A stretch of 64,000 nt of DNA from Micromussa lordhowensis (GCA_964020085.1 OZ026606.1:21838573-21902572); one strand, 5' to 3'. Positions 1 through 14,600 are shown, counted from the first letter of the stretch. The notes: generated by a model not told the origin, from the sequence alone. Numbers and translations: made by a program.

Positions 1-2614
1 CTTTGCCGAATGAGACCATCCAAGATTGTGTTTAACTTGAGTTTCTGTATGCTCTTTCCCTCTCAATCTTGAAGAATGGCTAACTTAAGGCCAGTAAATA
101 AAAGAAAAAAATTGACGCAAACAATTCCACTGAACTTTCATTGACAGAATCTAATAGTTCTTTTATACAGTTATAAAAACAGCTCAAAACAATAGCAGAT
201 ATTTATAAAAAAGGACGAAGAATAGAAGATAAACCAAACCTAGCCCGTATTATAAGCATTTTTTGTTAGAAAATCAGGAAGAGTAAAGACGTTTGAAGGA
301 AAACAACTGGCACACCTTGTTCAGTTAACGTTGTTGAGTGCAAAACTCTCGTAGTAGCTGAATTACTAAGAAACGATATTGCGCGACGTAGCCTTCGAAG
401 CCAAATAAGTCACATCAAGTAGGAAAGATTATTTGAATCAAGGAAAATCGTTAAGTGATATGATAGATCACTGGTTAGAGAAACAGTAAAGAGGACGGAT
501 AACAAGCCATAACAAAACAAGGATAGCAAGAAACGGGGACAATTAAAATCGATTTTAAACCTCCAAATTCTATTATTTTCCAGCAAGCTGACAAATAGCA
601 AATTATGCTGTACTTCGCACCTCGTATTCCTAATTATATAGCTATTATACAGTCAACTTATTGTTTTTGCACTTGTAGTGTGTCCCTCCCTATACCTTGG
701 ACTTCAGGTTGCCACTGATCAAAGCTGAAAAGGTGATAAGAGTTTAACACTGGAGACTAGAATTAAGGCCCCATATTTACAAACAAGGCCGCTGTTTATC
801 AGACACTTAACGAAATTGCGACACCGCGGGGAATCAAGAGCACGACTGTAATATCCTTTGTGCAAATCTGTTACTTAGTTCGGCACATTTTTACCCAGAG
901 AATCACATGGCATCCACGAACAAATATTAAGCTACAGTGTTTAGTAACTTGACTTCTTCCAGTTTTAGGTCACTACCTCAATATTAGAATTAATATCAGT
1001 AAAGATTGCCAATAATTATCTTTCTTGAACAAGAAAACGTTTTCTTCGTCGTTCTTGAAAAGAACAAAAACCCTTGCGCGGATGCCTTGAACCTTTATCA
1101 ACTTTTTAGCCCTTCCATCAGATAGCAGGACCTCCCGCTGAAAGATGTTTACGATTATTTTAAAATCCTGATCATATTTTGATTGCAACGACGAAAACGC
1201 CACGTGCTCCCACAACACGCGACTATTCGATAGGTGTCGTAACAGACACCTGCCTATTATCACAACAAATGAATTGAAATGGGTTTTTGATTTTCTGCTC
1301 AAAATCGTCCATTTGTTTGCTTGACAATAATTAATATAATGAAGCTAATTTTGTTCCACGTGGGGATTCTCCCTCCATGGAGCTCGCGATAAAGTGATAA
1401 TTATTGGACAATGTGGTAAAGTAAATAGATCTTTAACGTGGTAGTTGTAATAGAAAAGTTACGGTTACAAAACAAACTGGTTGTGACAACAACGTCACCG
1501 CTAAAAGACGCTAAAAACACCGCACAAGCGATTTACACAATAGCTTTTTTGAACAACTTAACTTTTACTATGTACTTAAAACATAAAGCTGAAGACAATA
1601 CAAAACAAAAAAAAAACAGGAATTTCTTTGCGCTGTATGCTCTGAAGATTGTATTTTGCAAATCATACAGTTACGAAAAAATGGCAAAATAAGACGAAGT
1701 GACATTCATTCGGATATGTCCGCCTTCAAGTTCTTAAAAATCGAACCTTTCAATACCATCTTTCCTTGAAGAGTTAGGTGAAAAGCACCTACCATTCCTC
1801 TGAGCTAGAAATCAACATCAATCGTTGCAGCTGACGGCCTTCTTGCAGTTTATTTACGGTTTCTGAAAGCTGAAAATTCTAAAATTATATGATATTAAAT
1901 TCCGTAATCAATCGTTATTTTTAGAGGACAGACGTGATTGGCCCCCTCCCCGCAAGCAAAAGGAACGGTAGGTGAGACTCATCGAAAAACAAATAACACC
2001 CAACTGTTTTACAATGTGATGCGAGTTACTATATCAATTGAATAGTAGCTATTCAACGACATGTGAAAAATAAACACGACTTCGTATTTCATCCAAAATC
2101 TTTTAACTTCAAGAGTTATAAGATTAAATGGCGGATTCCATCGTAAAACCGAACGAGGCCAAACTCTGCAGGTTGATATCATTCAATTGTCAGAGACAAT
2201 GTTTTCTGTGATCGATTCGACAAAAGTCGATTCTGTTTTTTTTTCTGGAGGGGGAGAACCCTCGTGGAATAATTGTTAAATATCTCGTGGCACGCTTCAT
2301 CTGGTAAACTCGAACGCCAACACACAGCATCAACTACCGTGCATCTTTACCACCTGACTCGCCTACAGCGGTGTAAATTGATTCACACAACCATGGCTTG
2401 ATACGAAAAACAATTAAAAAAGAAAATAAATCCAAGGATATGCTCTGGACTGGTCGACAAAAATAACCTCCTAGAAACAATCCGCACAGTACAGCTGCAA
2501 GTGAATGGTGTGGGAAAATGTATCCGTTCTGGACTCGATGAAAAAGCCAAAGACTGCCCGCAAGTGTCACTCGTGTTGTTTTTACACTCTAACGTTGCTA
2601 TAATTAACAAATAA
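1..2614. other. Noncoding AT-rich stretch, no supported gene
   Basis: I read both strands and found only short open frames with no recognisable domain, splice-site pattern or codon bias. Homopolymer A and T runs are common. I see no tRNA, no convincing transposon end and no tandem array here. It may be distal intergenic DNA on the SoxB side of the window, but nothing in the sequence assigns it a role. Confidence 0.5.
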
Positions 2615-2770
2615 AGAAGCCTAAGCCGTGTATCAACAGAACAGAGCACTCGAGAACACTCGAGAAATGTAGAAAACACTCGCCTGCGGCTCGTGTTTTC
2701 TACATTTCCCTCGTATTCTCAAATGCCCGTCGTGTTTTATCACAGTGTAATACACGGTTTAGGCTTTTCT
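2615..2770. repeat. Foldback (palindromic) mini-element with CGCCTGCGG-type centre
   Basis: The left half, running from AAGCCTAAGCCGTGTAT through GTAGAAAACACTCG, is matched in reverse by CTCGTGTTTTCTAC through ATACACGGTTTAGGCTT. The short loop contains CCTGCGG. The sequence would fold into one imperfect hairpin of about 150 nt. It has no coding capacity. A similar design (hairpin with a GC-rich CGCCTGCGGC-like loop) recurs near 63,200, so this is probably a member of a nonautonomous foldback family. Confidence 0.7.
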
Positions 2771-4181
2771 CATTTGCTTTATGATATAGATTTTACGTGC
2801 TCTGTTTTATACTCTGATGAAGGATGGGTTTTTGACCAATCAGAACGCGCGCAGGGTCCTATCTATGTTATAAACTGCCTTATAACAGTAACATCGACAA
2901 GAATCTTTAAGTACCTATCTAAACAAATAGAAATAGGAATATATAGAACTTGCTTTAGGGTGATGTTACACGAGTCGATTTTTAACGCAACATGCAAAAT
3001 TCGGGCAGTATTGTACAGGTGTTTCAATCGCTTCCGAAACTTGCGACATGTTTCCGCAAAAGTGCCACCATGTCAAACCAGGCTTTAAACGACATCGATT
3101 TTTAGCGCAACATTGTTGCATACACGCTGTCCGTTTTTTAAATCCTTGGTGGACAAGTGAAACAATTCTCTCGTTCATCATTCTTTCCAGTCGAATCAGA
3201 CATGTTTTCCGACAAAAGGAGGTTATTGAAGAAAATATAACATCGTATTCTACACGTACAGAAATAAAAAAGCAATCAGTAGTGTATTTAATGTAACAAA
3301 ATTTTCTGGTATATAATGGCGTTATTTTTGGAAGCACTCTTTCGCTTATACAGTCTTTTCCGCTGAAGCCGTTCCACTTTCAGTTCCTTTGTGCTCCGAA
3401 AATCAACACGATCGAACACAAACGTTCCAAAATAAAATCTAGCAAATTTCAAATAAAAAACAAATGCACAAAATCGTTGGCACGAATGAAAAGTGGCGCC
3501 ACAGACAGTTCTACTTCTTGTTACAAATTTATTTTCAGTTATTTTGTACTCAATGTTTTATTTTTTTTATTCTAATCCTTTCAATTTCACTGCTTTAGTG
3601 GTACCAGGTAATTTGAATTTTGATTTATTTCGATTCCAGAGATGAATTTGTGGTAGAAAGATGATATAGACGTCTCAACGAACAACATAGTTTTCACTTT
3701 TTGTTTTCTCTCGTCACATTGGCTCTGTTTATAAGCCATCACTGAACTTAGTTTATCGACAACAAAATTCTGGACTACCGTCCTAGACTGATTATCGTAG
3801 TTTATACCAAAATGTATATCTCAAAAAAAAGATATTCTAATTGGCAGATAGCATTTTAGCTATTCAGTAATTTGCTTGAAATGACTATCTTATGGCCCAA
3901 AGAGAATATAAGATTGGCGCGAGCGCATTTTCAAACAACAAAATTCCTCTTTAATATGTTTGTTCAAAACGAACTATACGGTCAGCACAATACGCACAAT
4001 GTATTTCTGATGCACATTTTTGTGATCTTTTTCCATCAGAAAACTAAAATAAGCCCTAACCAATGTGCACAATTTAACAGTGCGACAGCAGGAAAATTAC
4101 TCATTGTTTACTTTGATAAATTTTCCTCCCCTGAAAAAAGCCATGGAATCCATTCAAACGTTTATTCGCTATATCTTTTCA

Positions 4182-4555
4182 GAGTTACAAAGCTCTTCCT
4201 CTCGTCGAAACGGGCTTAATCTTCGAGAGTTTTTTGGACAAGACAAAACGCTTGCTGTTCTTCCTGGTAGCTATTGAAATGGCGCGCAGTTCTTTTTGTT
4301 TCACATTTTCTTCTGGCGTTTCGTGTGAGTTTTTGTTTCGTTGCAATTTCGCAATTTCCTCTTCGCTCTTCGAGTTACAAAGCACTTCCTCTCGGCGAAA
4401 CGGGCTTAATCTTCGCACCGGAGAGTTTTTTGGACAAGACAAAACGCTTGCTGTTCTTCCTGGTAGCTATTGAAATGGCGCGCAGTTCTTTTTGTTTCAC
4501 ATTTTCTTCTGGCGTTTCGTGTGAGTTTTTGTTTCGTTGCAATTTCCTCTTCGCT
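4182..4555. repeat. Two-unit tandem duplication, period about 190 bp
   Basis: A unit starting GAGTTACAAAGC at 4,182 is repeated from 4,372 and ends near 4,555 at TTTCCTCTTCGCT. The copies are nearly identical. The second has a short insertion (GCACCG) before GAGAGTTTTTTGG, and the first has an extra TTTCGCAA stretch near its end. Open frames run through it on both strands, as expected for a repeat with few stops, but no domain is visible and I do not call a gene. Confidence 0.8.
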
Positions 4556-7500
4556 ACTGCTGGACAAAGTAAAAAACAGAACTTTATTTTTGTGCAAGAA
4601 GGACGCGTAAAGAAAGCTGTTAGCACGTTAAGACTATTTCGAAAAAGTTTATCTTCTCAGAAATTATTTTCACTTCCACGATCGCCACTTTCATTCGGCT
4701 ATTGACAAAACTTACAAAAAAGAAGCAATTAACTGGGGTCTATTTGCCATAAACGTTGTTGAAAACAAGCGAAAACACACATTGACATTTCTCGAAGAAA
4801 ACTATTTTTACCTAAGAACAGTTGGTTGTGTTTCCACGAACAAGAGCTGTAAAACACCTTATTCCGAGAGGTCTTTACATTATATGCAAATAATTTCCGA
4901 TTTAAATAGATCTTAAGAAAAAACGTAAACCGGAATCTAATTTTCGATTTTTCTTGACTCTCGTGCAGAACACGAATCAAATGTTTCGTCGACCGCCACT
5001 AATAGCACACGAAGAGAATCTCACAAGAACGAGTTTCGATTTCAATTTTCTTTTTCTCCGCTCCAGGCAAAACAGTGATATACGGTAGCCTGTGTGTTTC
5101 TTCGTCTATCGTCTAAAACTAAAAACAAAAGTAGCAATCACCGGCTTAATAGCTACCGCACACAAAGTGCCTCTTGAAATAGACCAGAGATATAATGGAC
5201 GAACTCAAATTGACACACGTTGTTAAGGCAATAAAGCTTTTCCGCGAGGGAAATCCCACACACGACAAAAAACTCAGGTAATAGGTAGTTTTTCGTCCAT
5301 CTAAAACAAGCCTGTTTTTGGCAACCATATTTAAAAAGCGCCCCTTTGCCATATTTTAACAAAATAAACGTTTATAGTTACTTGTTTCTCTCATGCTTAG
5401 TTCGTTGCGTTCACTTAACCTGTCTGTACAATGTTCCTTTAAAAGTTAAAAAGAAAAAACGGTTTCCTGTCTATTCCTCTTGTCACTTGGAGTTTGAAGG
5501 TAGAGCTCGAGCATTTTATTGGAGAACTGACTAAAAAGAGCCAAACCCACAAATACATAAATCTGTAAATTATTAGTCCAAACGCTGTATCGTTAATTAC
5601 TCCTTAAAGTGCATGGCAATCATGTAAGCAGTTTTCTTTTTCTCGTCAATAAGAGCCTCCTTTGTCTTTTTGTGTTTATTTTCACTTGAAAGGTTGTTTT
5701 AATCAAACAACGCATTTGGACACTTCGCTGAGCCAAACGGCACTTTTATAGCTCAGTAGCGCCTTCTTTTTCGCTGCACGGATATTTCTTTGCTTTCGTC
5801 GGTTTGAACATGTGTTTGTTTTCTGAGCAGTTAGAAAATTGATCCTGGTACCAAAAACTGCTAAAAATCACACACTGCTAAAAAGGACCCACAATTGCCT
5901 TTCAGAATAAAAATAAGAGACAATTCATAAATTCCGTGCTTCAGTTTTTTCTGAGAAAAAGATCAAAGTAACTACAAATAATTTTCCGAATACCATTATA
6001 TTTTCTAAGCCATTATGTTAAACTCTTTTAAACCTCAGTAGTAATATTCTAGGACGACTTTTAGTGCTTTCAACTTTCAGCCCACTAATGAGAAAAAGAG
6101 AGCTTAAATTTTTAACCTTTGAATTCGCCGCCAGCAAAATTTGCTAGAGGAAAAGTGTATTTCTTTTCGTCACAAAGAACCCATGAAAATTCTGAACTCA
6201 TAGCCGCTGGGAAAAACAGGATAAACGCACAAATGTTTGGATACTATAATTGACAGTTTAATTTACCTGTCCACTGCCCAAACAGCGAAAAACATTTCGA
6301 TTAAGATGTACTTTTTTCTACGACACTTGAAGTACTTCAAATCAGAAACAAATCCGACAGACCAAGTGCCGACTGAAAAGGTAAATTACTAGTGAAATTC
6401 CGTGTGCGCGGTAAAGCGAAGACCAAATGGTACGTAACATGTCAAAATATTTCTCAACCAAGCTGGCTTTACCTCTAAAAACAACATGAGCTTAAAACCG
6501 GGAAATAAAATAAACAGGATACAAATTAACAGTTTTCTGATTGTACAGCAATGGATATCTAAAACCGATAAAACAAATATTAACCACAGCTCACTAAGTG
6601 GAAGGCGGAGAGAGTACACCAAGTAATTAAAATCCAACCCAAAGAGTCACAACAATCCGTAAGTGCTTTGCCTTTTTTTTTCGAAGCTCAAGGCCCTTAA
6701 ACCATAACAACGCAAAAGAACGGGTCAGCTGACTCGGGTTTCATGAGAATAATTTAACGAAGAAACCTTTTCTTGGCTCCAGGCGGTTTTTCTTGAAGTT
6801 ATAATCGCACTAATATATGGAGAGCAAAATTCCGAAAAGCGGCTGCTGGAGTTTAAAGCAAGCCAGACTAATCAAGGTATACAGGTAAGAAGTTATCTTA
6901 GATGTCCAACAGAAAAATATCGTGCGCCAAAATTAACAGACCGGGAAAGAGAGGTAGACAACTATTGCCTAGAATCATTTTTTAGAAAATCCGCAACTTT
7001 TAACAAGTGCTTGGTAGCGATATGAATTTAATCGTCTTTTTGTCCATTTCCCAGCGGGATAGCATTCTCCGAATAATTTTCGTAGCCAAAACTGCAAAAC
7101 TGAAGAAATATAGGGAGGGTTAAAAACTAGTTTATCTGTGAAATTAAGAAAGTATAATTTGTTCTATCGTTACATTTTGGTATGGAAAATAATTCAGTTC
7201 ATAGCGCGAATCACTAACCGGCGACATAACCCCGGCCTTGCCTTTCAGTGATCAAAAAAGTAAAATGAAATACATTACTAAGAGACGCATTTATGATAAA
7301 AATCAGCCATTACATTGTTAAAATGCAAGCCTAACATCAAATGAGATGAAATTTTAGATTATCTTTTCTCGGAAGCCAATACATTTATTTTTTTTAACGT
7401 ACACCATGTTTTTGTCGTTTATTCACTAAAAAAATTGACCGCTGCTGTGTTCGCACAATCCGTTTTCAAATTCGTCAAGAGATTTCGATTTTCCCATTAG

Positions 7501-10500
7501 TCCAACAGATAGTGCATTCTTCTGAGATAAGTTTCAGTGGCGAAAAAACAACAATCTATCGTAGATACGATCAAAATTGGAAAGATTTGAATCCCAATGA
7601 CCCGCAAAATTTCGTTATATATATTTTTTAGATGGGAACAGGTGTCGGCTCACTGCAAATGCGTGGTACATTTCTTCATTTTGTACGCAAAAAAAGACAT
7701 TTAAAAGTTAAAGGGGAAACTGATTCTAAATATCTGTCTTGCCGTAATTGCGAATGTTTTTAAAGCTCTCCAACTTACTTGATATCAATCATTTTCCACT
7801 CTATCTTGTCGGTCTTGGTTTTATAAAGCAGTGCTTTTACTTCCCGCTTTCTTCGAAACACTCGACAAGTCGGCCGCGATTTATACTTCGGTGACTAGCT
7901 GACTCAACAGGAATAACTTTTAGCCATTCAATTCAAACCAATCTACCAATTTAGTATGAAAACCACGATCTATACCTACTGTTTTTCACGACCCTTATTA
8001 GCATGTCTTTTGTAAGGACGGCAAATTTTACTTGCTAGAAATGCAAATTGCCGAAACTATGGTCGTATTAGCGAACAAATCGTTGTATTCTGCTATTCTA
8101 TGGAGGGTAAACATTTATTTTCTGCCCTTTTTTCTATAGCAATTTCAACAGCTTTTCATTGTGCGTTGTTTTGAAAATTAAAGAAAGGTTTGTTTTAGAT
8201 GGGGTGAACAGTTTCGCCGCAACGGGACGGCTACATGGTCATGGGAAATTCTAGACTCCCGCTTAGCGGATAGGTGATAGTTTGTAAAGATTGCTCGAAC
8301 TTTTTCGCAATCTTAAATTGGTTTTGTAGTTGCACAAAGTGCGAGTGTAAATTCGCTGCTAAATGTTATCTTAGTTTCTTTTCTCTCACAGTTATCGCGT
8401 AAGGAATAAAGATTGTTTTACTATGCTTTTTTTAGATCTCAGTTAAGTTAAAAGAAAAGTGCTTTAGCGGTACGCTTAGGTGATAACCCAATTTACGTAA
8501 ACTGCTTTTTTTTTCGACAAGTGAACACTTTTTTCAGATTAAAAAAAAACTGTTTCTTCAAATTTTGTCTCACTTGCTAAGTAATATCGCGTTGAAGATC
8601 TTGGAGTTAAAAATTCCTTTTAAGATCTAAATGGCTTTTCTCGAGACACAGACAGGTGCAAAGTAATTTTAACTACTCTCTCGAACTGCCTCAAGCGATA
8701 TTTCAACACTATGTTTATTTTTCTCAAGAGATCACCTTACATTGATCTTTGTCTCTCTAGCTGGTCTAATTTGCCGGTTAAGGTTTGTTTACACACCGAG
8801 GAAAACGTATCACAACGATACGCCAGGATTACAATTTCTGCGAAGGACGATAATTTGAAAGCGAGCAAGTAACATCGATGAGCCCTGAGCAAAAACAAGT
8901 TTGTCAATTAAAAGTTGTGCGTTTAGAAAATGTTAACCCACAAAAATTTGGCTTTTTTTCCCGAAAAGCACTATCAATTATTTTCTTTCTAATTATCAAA
9001 GATATTTCGTGGGTGGGCAAAGTTTCTTCCTGCAAGCTATTCCAAGCGACAATTGCTGCCGTCGGTAATTCATTCGAAAGAAAAGATAAAAAATAGAACA
9101 AAGACTGATGTTTTGGTAAGCTTTATTTCTTTTGTGCTGTATTCATTTTCTGCCTTTCGTTCTTTCGTGGTAAACTAACAGCGGGGGAGAGCTAAATTTT
9201 CAACTTTGCCTAATTGGAAATAGTTTGCAGCGAAATTCCCTTTCCTTACATTCTTGTGACAACTACAATTGAAGCTGTCGTTCGCGGCAAATAACATAAT
9301 TAAAGCCAGTTTTTGTCCCTTGATTAGCAGTGTAAACAGAGAGGAAATAAACCCGAACAAACACAAACGATGAATATAGCGACTCTCCAAACACAATTCG
9401 ATATCTCTGACCATAATAAACCAAGCTCCCACAGTTTCGCACTAGAGTTATCAAGATGATTGAAAACTGCTTCAATCCCACGGAACTGCCCCAAACAAAG
9501 ACTTATAAGCGACCACATCGTAAGAGTCTCGCTGGAGTAAAAAAAAATTGAAAAAAGAAAAACAAACCGAATAAAATTTCAAAAGCGCTTTTCTGTTAAT
9601 ATTCCCGTCGCACACACGCTAAAGAAAAGTACATGTTTAGAATTTCGGCTTAGACAATAGCGCGCACAATGACCACAATAAAATTTGCCAATTCTCAAAT
9701 CGGAAATATTTATCTAGCGGTGCAAATCGACTGTAACCCAAGTTCTTAATGACTGTGCAAATACGAAAGTCTATCAGCAGATTGAATCTAATTTGTCAGT
9801 GTTCTCTCGGAGTTAATGCAATCACCGAGTATCGAAAGCGCTTGCACTTCATAGCTCAGCCATGCACGCAAAATCATGGCTGAATTCAACAGTGTTTTGC
9901 CCTCTTAGTTTTTTGATCCACAGCACAATACACCAAGACCCCTAGGCCACAGTTTGAAAAGCTCTTTCTCTTTTCGTTTATTGTGTTGTTCAATGAAAAC
10001 CAATTGACCTCGAAGAAGCGAAGTTCGCTATGATTATTCGCGAAACGGATCGCACAATACTGCTTCCATTATGTAAATCGCTGCTTGGAGTCCATTAAAT
10101 AGAGAAAAGCTGAAAAGTTTGTAAATCTCTTTAAAAAAGCGACAATGACGCACAGAAAGGCAAGGTAAGCCCTTAATGAAACACGTGCAAAGCGAACAAT
10201 AGCGAATGCCGCAGATGTGGTGAAGGCATTGAGCGGAAAACATTACTATATTGAAATAGTTTGAAAAGCGCACCTGCGAGGCTCGCGCAGGTGTCGCAGC
10301 GCTATCATTAGAATAATGTTTGAATGAGAAAGCAAATAGAACCGAAAACTTGCAATAACTCCGAGATCATTGCGGTTTAATCCAGCGCTAAGTATTCCCA
10401 CTTGGACCTCTCTCATGCGGCTCTCCAAATATCATCTCTCGGCTGCCAACCGAAAGCCATGTCGCTTTAGCGCACGTGTTTCAGAGTTATGGCACAAGAA

Positions 10501-10570
10501 TTGCCGCCGAACCCTCCCGCCTCATGATTGGCCCAGAGCGGAAATATACATAATTCATGCGCAAATAATT
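4556..10570. other. Long noncoding stretch upstream of the SoxB gene
   Basis: Six kilobases with no supported exon. Open frames are short, low in complexity and lack recognisable motifs. No transposon ends stand out, which makes this part noticeably less repeat-rich than the right half of the window. Because it lies directly 5' of a developmental transcription factor gene it could hold distal regulatory DNA, but this is inference from position only. Confidence 0.4.
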
Positions 10571-10720
10571 AACACCTATTGTTTACTTCTTGTATTATTA
10601 TTGAAATGAAATATTAGCATTGTCCTATTATATCATTATACCCATCAGCCATAATCACGCCTGCGAGGTGTTGTAGCTGTTGAGCCGGTCAACCAGGCAA
10701 ATAACAGAAAGAGGTTGCTC
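10527..10720 (+). promoter_or_regulatory. Candidate promoter-proximal region of the SoxB gene
   Basis: Within about 300 bp upstream of the ATG I see an inverted CCAAT (ATTGG) near 10,527, an octamer-like ATGCGCAAAT near 10,558, and TATTGTTTAC at about 10,578. The last overlaps a Sox-type ATTGTT and a forkhead-type TGTTTAC core. CATTGT occurs again near 10,618, and an AT-rich TATTATATCATTATA lies near 10,628. No clean TATA box or initiator can be fixed. The motifs are short and could occur by chance. Confidence 0.2.
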
Positions 10721-10833
10721 CTTTGAGACCAGTTTGACCGAACTCAGCCTCGCGTGAACAACACAACTCTCCGCCACCGACTGTCAAGACAACCGCTTTA
10801 TTCCGATCAACAACCAAGAGGAGCATAGACAAC

Positions 10834-11664
10834 ATGGGTAAGCAAGATGAAGGACACATTAAGAGACCCATGAACGCGTTTATGGTATGGAGTCGCGGCA
10901 AGAGAAAGCAGTACTCCGCGATAAATCCACGAATGCATAACTCCGAAATCAGCAAGCGACTCGGAGCGGAGTGGAAAATGCTCTCGCAAGAGGAGAAGGA
11001 ACCGTTCGTGGCCGAGGCGAAGCGACTACAGGCAATCCACATCCAAGAACATCCGGACTATAAGTACAAGCCAAAGAGACGCAAACCAAAATCACTGCAG
11101 AAGAAAGAGCTAGCGGCCCCGATGTTTTCACCATACAGCGCCCCAATGATGGCGGTTGATAAATTCTCAACGAATCAATTGCCTCAAACAATAGCTCATT
11201 CAACGGCTTTGTCCGCGGACCCAATGTATTCCAAAATAAATGGAGCAGCAGCGTTTCATCACTCCGTTTCTCCGGGGTATCCAGTGATTTATCCCAACGT
11301 AACCGCAGTTAACAGTCATCATTCAGTCACTCCACCGTCGCGCCAGCTATTCGCTAGCTCCTTGGACACGACACATTCATTCCGTGCCGCGGATGTCATG
11401 AGCCATAACCGAGCGCTCTACACCAGCCAGGCTTTCCAATCGGCACTTCCTTCCCAAATGCAGCAGAGAATTTCCAGTGTCGACGAAACACGCGGAGCGT
11501 CTATCAGCAGTGGCTCATCATCCAGTCCAACTGCTTCGAGCAGTGACGCGCCGACCAAGTCAACCGGCTACACAGTTTCCACTGCCGAACTGAATGGACA
11601 ACGTGTTTGGCAACCACAGCAGGACTTATCCCGGCCAGTTGCATACGTCCCGGTATTGCTTTAA
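10834..11664 (+). CDS. SoxB-family HMG-box transcription factor, single exon
   Basis: This uninterrupted frame of 276 codons encodes a sequence-specific DNA-binding protein of the nucleus. The Sox HMG box spans about residues 8-87. It contains [27 protein letters not shown] and [15 protein letters not shown], the hallmarks of group B Sox proteins that bind A/T A/T CAA A/T G. The basic tail [11 protein letters not shown] just after the box resembles Sox14/21-type (B2) proteins more than Sox1/2/3, but I cannot place it in B1 or B2 without a tree. The remainder is Ser/Pro/Thr/His-rich (poly-Ser near residues 225-240) and ends in AYVPVLL, consistent with a low-complexity regulatory region. The start is supported by a good context (ACAACATGG). 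Many animal SoxB genes are intronless, so one exon is expected. No neighbouring gene shares its strand closely. Confidence 0.95.
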   Translation: MGKQDEGHIKRPMNAFMVWSRGKRKQYSAINPRMHNSEISKRLGAEWKMLSQEEKEPFVAEAKRLQAIHIQEHPDYKYKPKRRKPKSLQKKELAAPMFSPYSAPMMAVDKFSTNQLPQTIAHSTALSADPMYSKINGAAAFHHSVSPGYPVIYPNVTAVNSHHSVTPPSRQLFASSLDTTHSFRAADVMSHNRALYTSQAFQSALPSQMQQRISSVDETRGASISSGSSSSPTASSSDAPTKSTGYTVSTAELNGQRVWQPQQDLSRPVAYVPVLL

Positions 11665-14600
11665 ATTTCTTATGTATTTGTGCCACACCTTTTTAATTTA
11701 AGGGTTACGATACAGTGATAGTATAAAATTGAAGACTTGATCATGCGAATGACTCCATGAAACGTCATGTCAACATACGCAACAAGTTTTATTCCGTCAA
11801 GTTTTCTAATCGCGAGCGAAAATCACATTTGCTAGAATGTTTTCGTTAGTTCTTTTCCTTTTCCTTTTGTGTAAAGTTTATTTGCGCCAAAGAGTACATT
11901 AGGAGCATGTGATAATGTGTCTTTTAAACGCCTTTACAGTTTATGCTAGTTGAAGTTCGCATTATTCCTAGCAGCAAATTTCCGTTTCGTACAAAGAACG
12001 CGGGCTTGTGATAAATGCGGTTTAATGAGAAACAATTTCGAGTTTACAATGAATAATGACGTTTTTCTGACAAACGGTACAATAACTCGCTTAATAAAGA
12101 GTAACAACATAAACCTCGCTACAAACACTCAATTTGCTGTAACGGTTTAGGTTGCAGCTCGGGCTGAAAGCCCTAGAATCGCTCAAGCGAAATCGAAAAC
12201 GCCGTTCTAATTTTTTTCTCTTTTAATATATGCACATCAGCGACTGCATACGTATGTTGCGAAGAAACAAGAACACAATTCTCAAATTAATCTTCTCTCG
12301 AAGGAAGTTACACAGAGTCGGCCAGTGATGATGAACTTGATCGTCCGGGCCTTGGCTAACACCACTGCATCGTCTTATATATTCGAACAATACTCTAATC
12401 TCGGGCCTCAAACCAACATTCTGTTTAGTTCATTGTTATGCAAAGATTGTAATTCACTTAATGCGATAAAACAAGTGGCCACGTCAAGACGAAGAACAAA
12501 ACAATTTCTAAATATCTCAGTACAACTTTCTTTTGGTGTGATCAGTGAGTAGATACTAGTGTTTACATAAAGTTCGTCGCCTCTCTCTCAAGCGTACAAG
12601 CCCGCGCTCGGAGTACGAAACAAGCGAAAGATCACCTGAAATATTTATTTTTTTCACTTTTTGCATATTTATAACGGCGGTGTGATCAAACGCTTACATG
12701 TCGTTTGCTACTAAGCTAGCTTCCATTAAGTTAATTTCATCATGATCGAGAACCTAGGAAGGTTACAAAGTTTTTTTGTTCAGATACTTAAGTTAGCAAC
12801 CCGCGAGTAGAGTTCACTTTCACTTTCTTGCCATACTCGCTTTAGGTTATTTCAAATTGTAAATTATAAAGTTTCGAACCCACATGCCAAACGCATGGCA
12901 GAGCAAGACAATTTAATTTATGCTTCAGTTGTCGATTGATTCGCATGCCAGCCTCGATAGGCAGGAAGAAAACGAAACTAGAGGCCAGCAATAAATCAAT
13001 ACGACCGTAACCTTTGAAAGGCAAGTTTATCGAGTTAACCAAAGGCACATATTGTGCAATGCATGAGAGAGCCCAGTATAAACTGAAAGTGATTTATTGA
13101 GTCGCCTTGACTCTGCTAAATTCACTTTACAAATTAATGAGCTCTTTGAGGTGTTGTTGACAGGAGATCGAATGGAGACCTCAACCTTGTACATAGTGAC
13201 CGCGAATATTTACAACGTTAAAATGGATTACAGCTTTGGAAAAAGATGAACTAGTCGAAAAGCCAGCATAATTCTCGCGAAACAACGACTTTCGAACAAT
13301 TGACACAGTTTATTTCTCGAAAGATACCTAATGTTTGTGTAGCTTCAGGCTGTTTCAGTTCAGTTTCTTTTCTTTTCTATACGCGGTATTTAAAAGTATT
13401 GTAAAAATATGTAGGTAAAGTTCATTAACGACGGACAAATTAAAAGTTTTTGCTCTCTTCATTGCAGATTGCCATGAAGAGTAAACTGCGTTTTCCCGCC
13501 CATATTAATTTCGCTTAGCTCTATATTCAACATTCGATAACTAACGTATATCAACACGATTAGTTTTTTGCCTTATACTAAGTTTTGTACCAATTCTTGT
13601 CTGAAATCTGACAGAATCAGACCAAACTCGACTAGGAATAAACGTTTTTTATTATTATTTAGAAAGAAACGTACCACAAATGTGTCATTTCAAGACAATC
13701 CCTTGAAGAAAATTACAAGCTTTAGGGAAATGAAATATATAGTACTAAAACTAGGACAGCCTATATATTATTAGGTACAAACTGTTGAACAAGGATTTGA
13801 AATTTCAAGTTTGTATATGAAAAACCTTTTGTATAAGTTTCATTTTTTTCTGTTCAATACGTAACAAATTATTTAATATCAGAAATATGCTGATATTTGA
13901 AAAGAAGTATGTATAATTCTTATCTGTGTAATATGAAAATAAATAAAAGCGTGCTGTATACATTGTTGGTATTGTATTAGTTATTTTAAATAATCTGCAT
14001 GAACGAGGGGGGAAAAAGGCTCTCAAAGGATCAGCGATCTCTTAACTCCAAGTGAAAATCATTTCAATGGAAACTATTGCCTCAGGCCTTCTCATTTTAG
14101 ATTTAATTTGACTCTTTCGAGAAGGCGTTAAGGTCATTCTAGAATCATACGAGAAAGTTAATCAATGACATCACGGTTTATACAGTTGTTCAAACTCAAC
14201 GCTGTCAAAAGCATCCAATATTTCTTTTTCAAATTCAACGCAATAGAAAATAATACAGAAACGGAGAGCCCAGTTTAAATTTTAAAATGTCTCAAATTGG
14301 AATGTTTTAGATTCGTTTGTTTTCGTTCAGTGTCCATATCATTTCGTTTAGACCTTTAGCTGGAGTTTTCACCAGATTCCAGCAAATTAACTCCAGAGCA
14401 GTTATTGTTTATCGAAGTACCTCAGCTTACCCCTTTACGCCCGAAGACCATCACAATATTGTTCACACTTGACTGAAAAAAGAGGTGCGAAGATCTCAAT
14501 TGCTATGCACTCCATCAACAATAACAACAACAACTTCTTTACTTCTTATTACCATGCAAGCTTTGAACTTTACAAGAACAACCCTCTCTGGTTCCAAGAA

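Noticed and set aside
3048..3337. Overlapping frames on both strands of 80-120 codons
   Set aside because: No domain, no splice support, and both strands are equally open; best read as chance or decayed repeat.
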